A DNA stretch of 64,000 nt from an uncultured Pirellulaceae bacterium. Its GTDB lineage: Bacteria > Planctomycetota > Planctomycetia > Pirellulales > Pirellulaceae. Shown here piece after piece: positions 54,799 through 64,000 of this stretch; within the stretch, counting starts at the first letter, position 1, and each line of letters starts with the position of its first letter. Location of the stretch: positions 1 through 64,000 of the forward strand of contig CALKCK010000025.1 in assembly GCA_938083195.1 (NCBI GenBank), in the 5' to 3' direction. The position numbers were made by a program, and so were the translations under genes. The notes beneath the pieces were generated by a model that saw only the letters and a list, made by a program, of their open reading frames with translations, was not told the DNA's origin and ran no database searches.

Positions 54799-56208
54799 AT
54801 GCAACTTGAGAAATTTGAAAACCAAGACCTAATCAACCGTCTGCATAAATTCAAACAGGCACATGTGCTCCAGTTTTGGAATGAACTGGCTCCTCATCAA
54901 AAAGGCCAGTTAACAAAACAACTGGAAAGCTTCGACTTTCAACTCATTGAAAGCCTTACCGAACTTGCCTCCGCTCAGTCACCTTGGGAAAAAATTGCTC
55001 GAGCGGCCGAGGTTCCACCAGCGATTACCCTTGCTCAACAATCGCCCGTCGACCCGCTCTATCAACAAGCCAGAGCAGCAGGAACGGAAGCTTTGGCGGC
55101 GGGCAAAGTTGGCATGATTCTCGTTGCCGGAGGGCAGGGGACGCGACTTGGATTCGACCACCCCAAAGGGATGTTTCCAATTGGCCCAGTTAGTAATCGA
55201 ACTCTTTACCAAATGCACTTCGAACAAGTGCTCGGGCGATCTCGCCAATTTGGAATCCGAATTCCTCTCTATGTGATGACCAGCCCGCCGACTCACGATG
55301 AAACAACGCAATTTTTAACTGACCATCAATTTTTTGGAATGGATCCAGCTGACGTTAAAATATTTTGCCAAGGAGTCATGCCGGCGGTCGACAAAGAGGG
55401 GAAATTGCTACTCGAAACAAAGTCGCGTATTTTTGTCAGCCCCGATGGGCACGGCGGAACCCTCGAAGCACTGGCCCGAAGTGGATGCCTGGAAGATGCA
55501 AAAACGAGAGGGATTGAGCATCTCTTTTATGGGCAAGTTGACAATCCTTTAATCCAAATATGCGACCCCGCATTAGTCGGCTACCACCTTAACTCCGGAT
55601 CTGAGATGACCTCGCAAGTCGTCAGGAAAACGGACTGGTCCCAAAAAGTTGGAAATGTAGTGTCGATCAACGGCAAAGTTCAAATCATTGAATACAGCGA
55701 CCTTCCGGAAAATTATGCTAAGCAAACGACACCCGACGGTGCGCTCAAGCTTTGGGCGGGAAGCATCGCTGTCCACCTTTTCAAACTTGATTTTCTCGAC
55801 CGTTCATTAGCTCAGGCAGATTCTCTGCCATTCCATCTCGCAAATAAAAAAGTTCCCTTCCTCGATATATCGGGCAAGCAAGTTGAACCGAACGAACCTA
55901 ATGCGATAAAATTTGAGCGATTTATTTTTGACCTTCTTCCATTGGCCGAAAATGCCATCGTCTGTGAAGTCAAAGCCGAAGATGGATTCTGCGCAGTAAA
56001 AAATGCAGCACCGGCAAATTCTGAGACGCCCCAACATGTTCAAAACGCTATCTCAGACCTTCATAGCCGCTGGCTTGTGGAAATCGGCGCTAAGTTGGCT
56101 CCAGGCATAACGGTCGAAATCAATCCTATGTTTGCTGCGGACGTCGAGTCATTAAAAGACAAGATTTCAGCGGGAACCGAAATCACGGAAACAACGTATT
56201 TCCAATAA
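54799..56208 (+). CDS. UDP-sugar pyrophosphorylase, eukaryotic UAP1/UDPGP type
   Basis: 469 residues. LVAGGQGTRLGFDHPKG (from about residue 109) is the nucleotide loop of the UDPGP family; GHGGTLEALARSG and YGQVDNPLIQICDP continue the UAP1-like pattern. It joins UTP to a sugar-1-phosphate; GlcNAc-1-P or GalNAc-1-P is suggested by the UAP1-like motifs, but glucose or galactose cannot be excluded. Most bacteria use unrelated GlmU or GalU enzymes for this. The mannose-1-phosphate guanylyltransferase gene is 76 bp downstream, so the pair likely feeds surface glycan synthesis. Confidence 0.9.
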   Translation: MQLEKFENQDLINRLHKFKQAHVLQFWNELAPHQKGQLTKQLESFDFQLIESLTELASAQSPWEKIARAAEVPPAITLAQQSPVDPLYQQARAAGTEALAAGKVGMILVAGGQGTRLGFDHPKGMFPIGPVSNRTLYQMHFEQVLGRSRQFGIRIPLYVMTSPPTHDETTQFLTDHQFFGMDPADVKIFCQGVMPAVDKEGKLLLETKSRIFVSPDGHGGTLEALARSGCLEDAKTRGIEHLFYGQVDNPLIQICDPALVGYHLNSGSEMTSQVVRKTDWSQKVGNVVSINGKVQIIEYSDLPENYAKQTTPDGALKLWAGSIAVHLFKLDFLDRSLAQADSLPFHLANKKVPFLDISGKQVEPNEPNAIKFERFIFDLLPLAENAIVCEVKAEDGFCAVKNAAPANSETPQHVQNAISDLHSRWLVEIGAKLAPGITVEINPMFAADVESLKDKISAGTEITETTYFQ

Positions 56209-56284
56209 TCAAGTTGACAAAAAACCGCACTGCTCAAACCAATACAAATCTACCAACCAAAAATTAGACTCCAGCAGGAATCCA

Positions 56285-57364
56285 ATGTTGCACGCAATGA
56301 TCATGGCCGGTGGCTCGGGTACACGTTTCTGGCCAGCCAGTCGAAAATTGAATCCCAAGCAGCTTCTTAACCTGACCGGCGAGCGATCCATGATTCAATC
56401 GACAGCCGATCGATTGACCGGCCTTTGCCCATTGGAAAACCTGTTGATCGTCACCAATCAATCTCTCGTCGAGCCAATCTCGGAACAACTACCGGAAGTG
56501 CCGCGGGCGTCAATTATTGGCGAACCCGCCAAACGCGACACGGCTCCCTGCGTCGGACTGGCCGCGGCCTTAATCGCGTCTCGAGATCCTGAAGCAACGA
56601 TGGTCGTCATGCCCGCCGACCATGTCATTGGGCCAAATGATGTTTTTCAAGATGCGCTAAATCATGCTGCAGAATTGGTAGAAGAAGATCCGACTCGGAT
56701 TGTTACCTTTGGTATCAAACCAAGTTATCCAGCTGAAGCATTTGGCTACATCGAGCGAGACGGCGAAGCACTTTCTCAAAAACGGCTGCCTAGTTTTTCC
56801 GTCAATCGTTTTCGTGAAAAACCAGATCTCGAAACCGCAAAGGCATTCTTAAAGGCAGGCTCTTTTTACTGGAATTCAGGCATTTTTGTTTGGAAAGTAA
56901 AAACAATCCTCGCAGCATTGCAAGAATTCCAACCGGAGATGTTAGCTCGAATCAATACGATCGCCAAGACAATTGGCACACCCACTTTTGACGAAACCTT
57001 GCAAAGAGAGTTCACCGCAATTGAGGGAACTTCCATTGACTATGCTGTGATGGAAAAACATGAGAATGTAATGGTCGTCGAAGCCCCTTTTAAATGGGAC
57101 GATCTTGGAAACTGGTCTGCCATTCCAAGACTCAATGGCATTGACGAAGCGGGCAACACGATCGACGGCGAGCACATCGGCATCGAAACTGAGAATTCAC
57201 TAATTCGCACCGAGAACGGTCACTTGATTGTCACGATTGGAATGAAAGACTGCATTGTCGTTCACACCCCCAACGCAACCCTAGTTGCAGACAAAAGCAA
57301 GGAACAATCCATCAAACAAGTCGTTGCGGAATTAGAACGTCGCGGTCTGAATCAATACCTTTAG
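56285..57364 (+). CDS. manC: Mannose-1-phosphate guanylyltransferase
   Basis: 359 residues, the single-domain form without a phosphomannose isomerase tail. MIMAGGSGTRFWPASRKLNPKQLL (core GGSGTRFWPASR and PKQLL) binds GTP and mannose-1-P; PADHVIG and FREKPDLETA follow in order, then FKWDDLGNW. It makes GDP-mannose for glycans. It lies directly after the UDPGP gene and 34 bp before the lipase gene. Confidence 0.95.
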   Translation: MLHAMIMAGGSGTRFWPASRKLNPKQLLNLTGERSMIQSTADRLTGLCPLENLLIVTNQSLVEPISEQLPEVPRASIIGEPAKRDTAPCVGLAAALIASRDPEATMVVMPADHVIGPNDVFQDALNHAAELVEEDPTRIVTFGIKPSYPAEAFGYIERDGEALSQKRLPSFSVNRFREKPDLETAKAFLKAGSFYWNSGIFVWKVKTILAALQEFQPEMLARINTIAKTIGTPTFDETLQREFTAIEGTSIDYAVMEKHENVMVVEAPFKWDDLGNWSAIPRLNGIDEAGNTIDGEHIGIETENSLIRTENGHLIVTIGMKDCIVVHTPNATLVADKSKEQSIKQVVAELERRGLNQYL

Positions 57365-57398
57365 AGCCTAGAGCCATACCTCCCTGCTGGAAAACATC

Positions 57399-58427
57399 AT
57401 GAGAATCATTCCCCCAGCCTTCACGCTCGCTCTCATGAGCATGAGTTTTTTGTCGACGTTAGCGATTGCCCAAACAGATCCACCAAAAACTGGCGACGAA
57501 TCGGCAACAAAGAAATCTCCCGCGCCTAGCAACTGGCAACTCAAGACTCTGGGAGGGATGCAGTTTTGGACCGACGTTAAACACTCTAATGGGTGGCGAA
57601 TTCAACAGAACTCAGAGACCGGACACTTTCGTCTTATTGACCCGAATGCGGTCCGATTTGCCTTTGGAAGTCGGCAACAATGCGATGCAGCATTCTCCGA
57701 AATTGCACTGGAAGAAAAGATTCGCCCTTTGAAAGGGCGGATTGTGATCCTACTTCATGGGCTCATGAGAACGAATGCTTCGATGGCACCTCTTGGAGAG
57801 CACCTTCGAAAAAATGGGGGATTTGAAATAGTGAATTTTCAATATGCTAGTACGCGAAAACGCGTCGAAGATCACGCCAAAGCCCTCAGCCAAGTAATTG
57901 ATAATCTTGGCAGCGAAGTAACTGAGATCAATTTTGTTGGCCACTCTCTTGGGAATATTGTCGTCCGGCGTTACCTTGGCGACCAAGCCACCACTAATCA
58001 ACCCGTCGATCAACGAATCAAGCGAATGGTCATGCTCGGACCTCCTAACCAAGGCTCCCGCATGGCTCGGTTACTCAAATCCAGTCTTAGTTTTAAAGTC
58101 ATTGCCGGGGCAAGCGGCGCTGAACTTTCAAATTCATGGCGACAGCTAGAACCGACTCTTGCAACTCCAGAATTCGAATTTGCCATCATTGCAGGTGGAC
58201 AGACCGACAAGAGTAAACTCAACAATGTATTATTAACTGGGAAAGACGACTTTACAGTTAGCGTCGAAGAAACAAAATTAATCGGTGCAAATGATTTCCA
58301 GGTCAGACCGCTGATCCACACTACGATGATGAAAGATAAGCGAGTTTTTCAGGATACACTTCGGTTCTTTGAAAATGGATATTTCAGGTCAGAGTCGACA
58401 CGCAACCCTTTGACAAGCCTCAACTAA
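57399..58427 (+). CDS. Secreted alpha/beta-hydrolase (lipase/esterase-like)
   Basis: 342 residues with a signal peptide of about 25 residues. The oxyanion segment VILLHGLMRT and nucleophile elbow GHSLG (Ser183) are clear, with GPPNQGS after it, a pattern of triacylglycerol lipases and PGAP1-like esterases. The catalytic His is probably in the final third (LIHTTMMKD, about 306). It acts outside the cytoplasm on an ester; the substrate is unknown. Position after manC suggests a transcription unit more than a shared pathway. Confidence 0.88.
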   Translation: MRIIPPAFTLALMSMSFLSTLAIAQTDPPKTGDESATKKSPAPSNWQLKTLGGMQFWTDVKHSNGWRIQQNSETGHFRLIDPNAVRFAFGSRQQCDAAFSEIALEEKIRPLKGRIVILLHGLMRTNASMAPLGEHLRKNGGFEIVNFQYASTRKRVEDHAKALSQVIDNLGSEVTEINFVGHSLGNIVVRRYLGDQATTNQPVDQRIKRMVMLGPPNQGSRMARLLKSSLSFKVIAGASGAELSNSWRQLEPTLATPEFEFAIIAGGQTDKSKLNNVLLTGKDDFTVSVEETKLIGANDFQVRPLIHTTMMKDKRVFQDTLRFFENGYFRSESTRNPLTSLN

Positions 58428-58448
58428 CTCACAACGTAATGGTCAACA

Positions 58449-58955
58449 ATGATTCCGCCCAACTCGATTCCCGGCACTGAAGAACCGAATTCGCCGCGAG
58501 CGCTCCCCTCGGAAGGCCGACTCCTCGGTATAGACTACGGGACGGTAAGAGTTGGCGTAGCAATTAGTGACCCCTCTCAAACAATTGCAAGTCCACTCGA
58601 AACCTATACTCGCCGAAACATCAAACTTGATGCCAGTTATTTTGTCGACTTGGTTAAATACGAAAAAATCGTCGGCTTGGTTGTTGGGCTCCCGGTTCAT
58701 ATGTCAGGCGACGAAAGTGAAAAGTCTCGCGAGGCAGTTAAGTTTGGAAATTGGCTCAAACAATCGACAGGCCTGCCTGTGATTTGGGTCGATGAGCGAT
58801 ACACCACCTCGATGGCAAGAGAAATGCTGAGTCATTCACCTCTCTCTGGGAAAAAGCGAAAAGCCCAGCTTGATAAACTAGCAGCCCAAATCCTGCTGGC
58901 TACCTATCTGGAATCTGGTTCAGAGGCCGACATTAAAGACCTGAATCAAGACTGA
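58449..58955 (+). CDS. ruvX: RuvX/YqgF-family Holliday-junction-resolvase-like nuclease
   Basis: 168 residues. GIDYGTVRVGVAISD near residue 27 has the first catalytic Asp, and DERYTTSMA carries the later acidic residues of the RNase-H-like fold; VVGLPVHMSGDES lies between. The family acts in 16S rRNA maturation and possibly recombination. It begins 21 bp after the lipase gene. The N-terminal ~20 residues are longer than in most YqgF proteins. Confidence 0.94.
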   Translation: MIPPNSIPGTEEPNSPRALPSEGRLLGIDYGTVRVGVAISDPSQTIASPLETYTRRNIKLDASYFVDLVKYEKIVGLVVGLPVHMSGDESEKSREAVKFGNWLKQSTGLPVIWVDERYTTSMAREMLSHSPLSGKKRKAQLDKLAAQILLATYLESGSEADIKDLNQD

Positions 58956-59028
58956 GTCACACGCTTGGGTGATTAAAAAACGACGAACCGAAATTGGGAA
59001 CTCTAGAAACGGTCTGCTAAATCTTAAT

Positions 59029-59319
59029 TCACTTCTCAAAAAAGTAGCGAAGTAGACTAAACAATAAGAATCCAACCCAAATCAACCAACCATAGCCGCT
59101 CTTCTCTCCAGATTGCGACACTAACTCCACAGGATGTTCGTTTGCCCTACCAATTGAAACAACAAACGCAACCGCATCCTCTTCCTCCCAACCGCTATCG
59201 ACCAACTGTCCAATGATTTGACCAGGATCTATCCCCTCGTCTAAATTCTCGGAGATCATCTCAGTTAGTTCTTCGATCTCATCTGCGTCTTGCCCCGGAG
59301 GCAGTTTGTAATCCGCCAT
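59029..59319 (-). CDS. Small tail-anchored membrane protein
   Basis: 96 residues. An acidic N-terminal part (about 10-60) forms short helices with the pattern IIGQLVDSGWEEEDAVAFV, reminiscent of UBA/CUE-like three-helix binding modules, though such similarity can be chance. A single helix at about 76-92 (YGWLIWVGFLLFSLLRYF) is followed by three or four residues, so it would be anchored by its tail with the domain in the cytoplasm. It is 59 bp downstream of metH in the same direction. Function unknown. Confidence 0.72.
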   Translation of the reverse strand: MADYKLPPGQDADEIEELTEMISENLDEGIDPGQIIGQLVDSGWEEEDAVAFVVSIGRANEHPVELVSQSGEKSGYGWLIWVGFLLFSLLRYFFEK

Positions 59320-59378
59320 GACTAAATCCCGTTATCTCAAAGTGTCATCATTTAAATACTGATCAGCGCAAATTCAAG

Positions 59379-62300
59379 TCAATAACCAAGCACTGGTGAC
59401 AGCCACCGTTCAATTTCTTCAATTGGCTGCCCCTTTAACTTAGCATAATGCTCCGCTTGATCCTTGGTAATTTTATTGATCGAAAAGTAACGCGATTTTG
59501 GGTGAGCGAAGTAAAGCCCGCTGACTGCGGCACCAGGCCACATTGCATAAGACTCGGTCAAATTGATCCCCGTAACGGGCTCCACGTCCATCAACTCCCA
59601 AAGCGTTTGTTTTTCCGTGTGATCAGGGCACGCAGGGTAGCCAGCGGCGGGCCGGATTCCGCGATACTTCTCTTTAATTAATTGTTCTTCAGACAAATTC
59701 TCTTCCGCTCCAAATCCCCAATCAACTCTCGCCCGACAATGCAGCATCTCAGCGAACGCCTCTGCCAATCGATCGGCCAACGCAGCTACCATAATAGCGT
59801 TGTAATCATCAAGATCGTCGCGATACTGCTGAGCCAGTTCGTCACAACCATGCCCCGTCGTTACCGCAAAACCGCCAACGTAGTCCACTCGTCCACTCTC
59901 GATAGGTGCGACGTAATCGGCAAGCGATCGGAAACAATCGATTCCTTTTCGCTGCCATTGCTGACGTAGCATCGGAAATCTCGCAACCTCTTTTTCGCGG
60001 GACTCGTTCTCATAAAGAATGACGGTATCTCCGTCACTGTTAGCGGGCCAAAACCCATAAATCCCACGTGCCGTAAGTAACTTCTGGTCAACAATCTTTT
60101 TCAACATTGCCTGCGCGTCTCCGAACAACCGAGTCGCTTCTTCACCTACGATCTTGTCTTGGAGTATTTTGGGATACTTTCCGTGCAATTCCCAAGACAT
60201 GAAAAACGGCGTCCAATCAATGAACCGCGCGATCTCGGCGAGCTGGATCTCCTCATGCCCATTAGCAGCTTCCACGAAGGACTGCCCATCCGCTGCCGTT
60301 CCCAGAGACCTTGCCCCCGTAAACACAGGCTTTGCCAGATCCGTAGATTCCCAATCGGTTTGAAACCGCTTCCCGTACGCTTCTTCGTAAGGTACTAACG
60401 TCATTTGCCGTTCTTCATATCCTGCAACTAACGTCGACTGCAATGTCGCATTCTCTTGAATAAACTCGGGCTTCAAGTCTTGATTGATTAGGCGATCCAC
60501 CACCCCGACACTGCGAGACGCATCCAGTACATGGATCACTCCGGGTTCATATTCGGGCGCAATCCGGACGGCAGTATGTTTATCACTGGTCGTTGCTCCA
60601 CCGATCAGAAGGGGGATGGTCATGTTCAACCGTGTCATTTCTTTGGCAACATAAACCATCTCGTCCAGACTTGGGGTAATCAATCCCGATAGACCGATCA
60701 AATCCACATCATGTTTGACGGCCGCCTCAAGGATTTTTTCGCAAGACACCATCACCCCAAGGTCAACCACTTCATAATTATTACACCCAAGCACAACACC
60801 AACGATGTTCTTCCCAATATCGTGCACGTCTCCTTTGACCGTGGCAAGTAAAATTTTCCCGCGATAACTTTGACTCTCGAGACCGGATGCAAGTTTCTCC
60901 TCTTCCATAAAAGGAAGTAAATGGGCAACCGCTTTTTTCATTACTCGCGCTGACTTGACGACCTGTGGAAGAAACATCTTTCCGCTACCAAAAAGATCCC
61001 CGACCGTCGACATTCCAGCCATCATTGGCCCCTCGATAATGCTCAGGCAACGATCATAGGCCAGCCTGGCTTCTTCGGTATCTTCAACAACAAACTTATC
61101 GATTCCCTTGACAAGTGCGTGCGACAAACGTTCCTCGACCGACAGGCTTCGCCATTCCAAATTTTCGTTTTTGACCTTCCTTCCTTTTTGGTCTTTTACC
61201 GTTTCAGAAAATTCGAGCAATCGATCCGTTGCATCTGACCGTCGGTTTAACAGTACGTCCTCGACGCGTTCGAGTAAGTCCTTGGGAATTTCCTCGTAAA
61301 TCTCCAATTGACCGGCGTTAACAATCCCCATATCCAAACCTGCTTCAATGGCATGGAACAGAAAAGCAGAATTGATTGCCTCCCGAACGACACTGTTTCC
61401 TCGAAAGCTAAAACTAACATTAGAAACACCCCCCGATATCTTCGCGCGCGGGCACTCTACTTTAATCTTTCGCGTGGCCTCGAAAAAATTGACGGCATAG
61501 TTATCGTGCTCCTCCATGCCCGTAGCAATGGTGAGGATGTTTGGGTCAAAAATAATATCTTCCGGTGGAAAATCCAGCTCTTGCGTCAGCAAATCATAAG
61601 CTCGTTTACAAATGCGAACCTTGTCATCTGTTTCCACGGCTTGGCCCTTCTCGTCGAACGCCATCACAACTGCCGCCGCTCCGTAACGCCGAACCAATTT
61701 GGCTCGCTCAAGAAACTCTGCCTCTCCCTCTTTTAAACTAATCGAGTTAACAATTGCTTTTCCCTGAACAGCACGAAGACCAGCTTCAATCACCGACCAC
61801 CTGGAACTGTCGATCATGACCGGAACAGCACTGATATCCGACTCTCCCGCGATCAACCTTAGAAAAATCGTCATCGCTTCTTCGCCGTCAAGTAACGCGT
61901 CGTCCATATTGATATCGATCACCGCAGCGCCACCTTCGACCTGATCTCTCGCAACTTCGATAGCCTCCTCAAACTTTTCGTCCCGAATCAATCGTGCGAA
62001 TTTCCGCGAACCGGTAACGTTGGTTCTTTCTCCAACCATCAGGAAATTCGCGTCGTCTCGCAAGTTCAAAGGCCTTGACCCTGACAGTCGCGTCAATGGT
62101 TCAATTTGATTTGGTTGATGCGGTTGGCACCCGCGAACCGCTTTGCTGATTGCCGCAATGTGGGCGGGAGTCGTCCCACAGCACCCTCCAACAATATTTA
62201 ACCAACCGCTTTCTGCCCATTCTTTAATCGTGGCTGCCATTTGATCCGGGCCCAGATCAAACTCTCCCATTTCATTGGGGGTGCCTGCGTTAGGGTGACA

Positions 62301-63152
62301 ACTGATGTAACGCGTCGAAATCTTAGAAAGCTCTTCAATGTGCGACCTCATGATGTCCGGGCCGAGGGCGCAGTTCATGCCGACACTTACCATTGGAAAA
62401 TGAGAAATGGAATTCCAAAATGCCTCAACCAATTGGCCGGAAACAAACGTTGACCCAGACTCAGCAAAAGTTCCAGAAACCATGACGGGAACAACATTCC
62501 CAGACTCTTCAAAGTATCGCGCAATTGCAAACAAACAGGCCTTCAGATTCAAAGTGTCAATGACCGTTTCGGGGAATAGAATATCAACCCCGGCTTCCAC
62601 CAATGCCTTTACCTGAATGAAATAAGATTCCTCCATCTCTTCGAAAGACGTGTTTCGAAACGCAGGATCTTCGACCTTGGTACTGATCGCCGTCTGTTTT
62701 GAAGTTGGGCCAATCGATCCGGCGACGAAACGCGGTTGATCAGGAGTCTTCGCGGTGTATTCATCCGCCGCCCGCCTTGCGTTGGCAACTCCCGCAAAAT
62801 TAATTTCCCGAACAATATCTTCGGGGAAATCAAAATCACTCAATCCAACCAGACTCGCTTGAAACGTATTGGTTTCAATAATATCTGCTCCGGCCTCCAG
62901 GTATTGACGATGCAACTCGGTAATTTTTTCAGGGTGAGTTAGCCCGAAAACATCCGTGCAATTTTTGAGATCATGAGGCCATTCTTTAAATCGCTCACTC
63001 CGAACTTCGGCCTCCGTTAAACCGAGCCCGAAAATCATCGATCCCATCGCTCCATCAAGTACCAAAATCTCTTTTTCAAGCCGATTAAGAAACAAATCAG
63101 TTTTACTTTTTTGGTTAACCACAGACACTTTTGGTTGTTCCCTTCGCCGCAA
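59379..63152 (-). CDS. metH: Cobalamin-dependent methionine synthase
   Basis: 1257 residues, full length (E. coli 1227). Homocysteine domain with zinc cysteines in GMNCALGP and VGGCCGTTP; folate domain with [12 protein letters not shown]; cap and B12 domain with [12 protein letters not shown], where His777 is the lower cobalt ligand; C-terminal reactivation domain with [15 protein letters not shown] for SAM. It transfers methyl from methyltetrahydrofolate to homocysteine, feeding MetK. The open frame starts at TTG 63152; GTG 63128 and GTG 63122 are alternatives, because the family-like sequence begins only at about residue 20. No cobalamin riboswitch is recognisable in the 167-bp upstream gap. 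Confidence 0.97.
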   Translation of the reverse strand: MRRREQPKVSVVNQKSKTDLFLNRLEKEILVLDGAMGSMIFGLGLTEAEVRSERFKEWPHDLKNCTDVFGLTHPEKITELHRQYLEAGADIIETNTFQASLVGLSDFDFPEDIVREINFAGVANARRAADEYTAKTPDQPRFVAGSIGPTSKQTAISTKVEDPAFRNTSFEEMEESYFIQVKALVEAGVDILFPETVIDTLNLKACLFAIARYFEESGNVVPVMVSGTFAESGSTFVSGQLVEAFWNSISHFPMVSVGMNCALGPDIMRSHIEELSKISTRYISCHPNAGTPNEMGEFDLGPDQMAATIKEWAESGWLNIVGGCCGTTPAHIAAISKAVRGCQPHQPNQIEPLTRLSGSRPLNLRDDANFLMVGERTNVTGSRKFARLIRDEKFEEAIEVARDQVEGGAAVIDINMDDALLDGEEAMTIFLRLIAGESDISAVPVMIDSSRWSVIEAGLRAVQGKAIVNSISLKEGEAEFLERAKLVRRYGAAAVVMAFDEKGQAVETDDKVRICKRAYDLLTQELDFPPEDIIFDPNILTIATGMEEHDNYAVNFFEATRKIKVECPRAKISGGVSNVSFSFRGNSVVREAINSAFLFHAIEAGLDMGIVNAGQLEIYEEIPKDLLERVEDVLLNRRSDATDRLLEFSETVKDQKGRKVKNENLEWRSLSVEERLSHALVKGIDKFVVEDTEEARLAYDRCLSIIEGPMMAGMSTVGDLFGSGKMFLPQVVKSARVMKKAVAHLLPFMEEEKLASGLESQSYRGKILLATVKGDVHDIGKNIVGVVLGCNNYEVVDLGVMVSCEKILEAAVKHDVDLIGLSGLITPSLDEMVYVAKEMTRLNMTIPLLIGGATTSDKHTAVRIAPEYEPGVIHVLDASRSVGVVDRLINQDLKPEFIQENATLQSTLVAGYEERQMTLVPYEEAYGKRFQTDWESTDLAKPVFTGARSLGTAADGQSFVEAANGHEEIQLAEIARFIDWTPFFMSWELHGKYPKILQDKIVGEEATRLFGDAQAMLKKIVDQKLLTARGIYGFWPANSDGDTVILYENESREKEVARFPMLRQQWQRKGIDCFRSLADYVAPIESGRVDYVGGFAVTTGHGCDELAQQYRDDLDDYNAIMVAALADRLAEAFAEMLHCRARVDWGFGAEENLSEEQLIKEKYRGIRPAAGYPACPDHTEKQTLWELMDVEPVTGINLTESYAMWPGAAVSGLYFAHPKSRYFSINKITKDQAEHYAKLKGQPIEEIERWLSPVLGY

Positions 63153-63272
63153 AATGAATTGCGGTGTTAATTCAGGTCAGGTAGGCAAAACGGCAGCATA
63201 TGACAGCACTTATTTTAGTTCAGAATCGAATTCTCCGAAACCGAAGGCTCAAGACAATCTCAGGGTAGGCCG

Positions 63273-63323
63273 ATGAGTAAGAAGTGCACCAATCTGCCAA
63301 CTCGCCATCAGGTCTTGAGATGA
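63273..63323 (+). CDS. Possible 16-residue leader peptide
   Basis: ATG 63273 after an agggtagg Shine-Dalgarno-like stretch opens a short frame whose TGA (63321-63323) overlaps the ATG of the next gene as ATGA. It may couple translation of the downstream gene, which itself has no good ribosome-binding site. The peptide (MSKKCTNLPTRHQVLR) has no features, and chance remains likely. Confidence 0.25.
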   Translation: MSKKCTNLPTRHQVLR

Positions 63324-64000
63324 ATCCAACGATTATTGTTCAGCAAAACTACGATTTTTCCGATCTCGTGTTACCCGCAAACCAACTGTCTGTTCAACCG
63401 GTTACCACCACTTCAAAAGCGGCTGTCATTCGCCCAATGGCACCAACGTCGGTGCAGACAAGTAGTCATGCCAAATCGACTCTCGCGGGGCAACCACATT
63501 TCCAGTCGATCGCCGATGAAAACCACGGTCAAATAGGGAAAACGGATTCGCAACCACGACAATTTTCATCAGACGGCCACCCCTCAGCAGCTCCGCGGTC
63601 GATCCCGGTTGAAATTCGTCCAGTTTCTTCGCCAACGCCGTCGAATGCCGCTCCTCCGCATTCCGAGATTGATTTCGAACCGCAATTCCATACCAGTGTA
63701 AACACGACCGCACTGCCTGAAGACCAATGCTTAGACCTGTTGGCCACTCTCAGCCCAAATGGATATCTGCCGTTGCAAACGCCAGATATTCCTCCAACGC
63801 AATCCTCCGGATCAGGCGTGATCCCCAACTTCGAAGAGCTCACAAAAGGCATTGGAGCAGCACCTCGAGTTGCCCTCTCGCAAACTGGGCAACCCTACCG
63901 GTCAGCGAGTGGTTCAGACCGCGCCGATCAATTGCTCGCCCAAGGCAGACGAGAGGAATCAGCGATCAAAATCGATCAAGATTTCCAGGCTACAGTGAAG
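63320..64000 (+). CDS. Low-complexity Pro/Ser/Gln-rich protein (partial, 3' end outside window)
   Basis: 227 residues are visible with no stop before the edge. The chain is rich in Pro, Ser, Thr, Gln and Ala, without a signal peptide or membrane segment, and looks disordered. A Pro/Ser/Gln-rich start of this sort is seen in hook-length-control (FliK-like) proteins among others, but nothing here decides it. It is divergent from metH across 167 bp. The opposite strand has rival frames, but this one is the only one that stays open to the edge with a plausible start. Confidence 0.55.
   Translation, partial: MNPTIIVQQNYDFSDLVLPANQLSVQPVTTTSKAAVIRPMAPTSVQTSSHAKSTLAGQPHFQSIADENHGQIGKTDSQPRQFSSDGHPSAAPRSIPVEIRPVSSPTPSNAAPPHSEIDFEPQFHTSVNTTALPEDQCLDLLATLSPNGYLPLQTPDIPPTQSSGSGVIPNFEELTKGIGAAPRVALSQTGQPYRSASGSDRADQLLAQGRREESAIKIDQDFQATVK

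Noticed and set aside
63153..63319. Possible cobalamin riboswitch before metH.
   Set aside because: The gap is shorter than a typical cobalamin aptamer and shows no B12-box-like sequence.

Overview
The window reads as chromosomal DNA of a planctomycete, most likely of the Pirellulaceae/Pirellulales type. The grounds are family content, not a database match: a secreted sulfatase and a DUF1080 hydrolase, an ECF sigma factor overlapping a large membrane anti-sigma-like protein, a Lys/Ala-rich histone-H1-like protein, a cysteine-rich repeat protein with a signal peptide, a squalene-hopene-cyclase-like enzyme, a TAXI-type TRAP transporter, a eukaryote-style UDP-sugar pyrophosphorylase, and many weak or non-ATG starts. 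Base composition is moderate and even. I see no insertion sequence, integrase, CRISPR array or prophage.

Layout. 1-5.1 kb (minus): the N-terminal part of a giant membrane-anchored repeat protein that runs off the left edge, then an anti-sigma/ECF-sigma pair. 5.3-8.7 kb: a small [2Fe-2S] BFD-like protein, a histone-H1-like protein, a TLPGR-repeat putative lipoprotein and the Cys-rich repeat protein. 8.8-12.1 kb: a helical protein of unknown function and a one-chain HemD-HemE fusion for haem synthesis. 12.5-17.8 kb: an isoprenoid-flavoured run of SHC-like cyclase, DUF116-polyprenyl synthetase fusion, chorismate-lyase-like (DUF98) protein and SurE. 18-21.7 kb: DUF3311 plus Na+/solute symporter, then a Upf1/IGHMBP2-like helicase. 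21.7-26 kb (minus): TRAP permease, TAXI binding protein, DUF1080 hydrolase. 26-32.3 kb: bS18, hotdog thioesterase, prenyltransferase-beta-like protein, and a lipoprotein-type ABC exporter. 32.4 kb: tRNA-Leu(CAA). 33-43 kb: a symporter fused to a solute-binding domain, a sulfatase, a two-gene MscK-like mechanosensitive channel, and an FHA-GAF sigma-54 activator. 43.7-54 kb: tail-specific protease, PhnP-like hydrolase, a decayed gene, SecA, Kdo transferase (WaaA) and MetK. 54-59 kb: nucleotide-sugar enzymes (UDPGP, mannose-1-P guanylyltransferase), a lipase, RuvX. 59-63 kb: a small tail-anchored protein and MetH. The right edge holds the start of a low-complexity protein.

The strongest items for a second look are the nested repeats at the left edge, the HemD-HemE fusion, the cyclase/DUF116-prenyl-synthase/DUF98 cluster (with an SHC frame that lacks an ordinary start codon), the SDF symporter fused to a binding protein, the MscK split at its first cytoplasmic loop, the GAFTSA variant of the sigma-54 loop, the extra small domain in SecA, and a pseudogene whose frameshift is explained by a visible 13-bp duplication.
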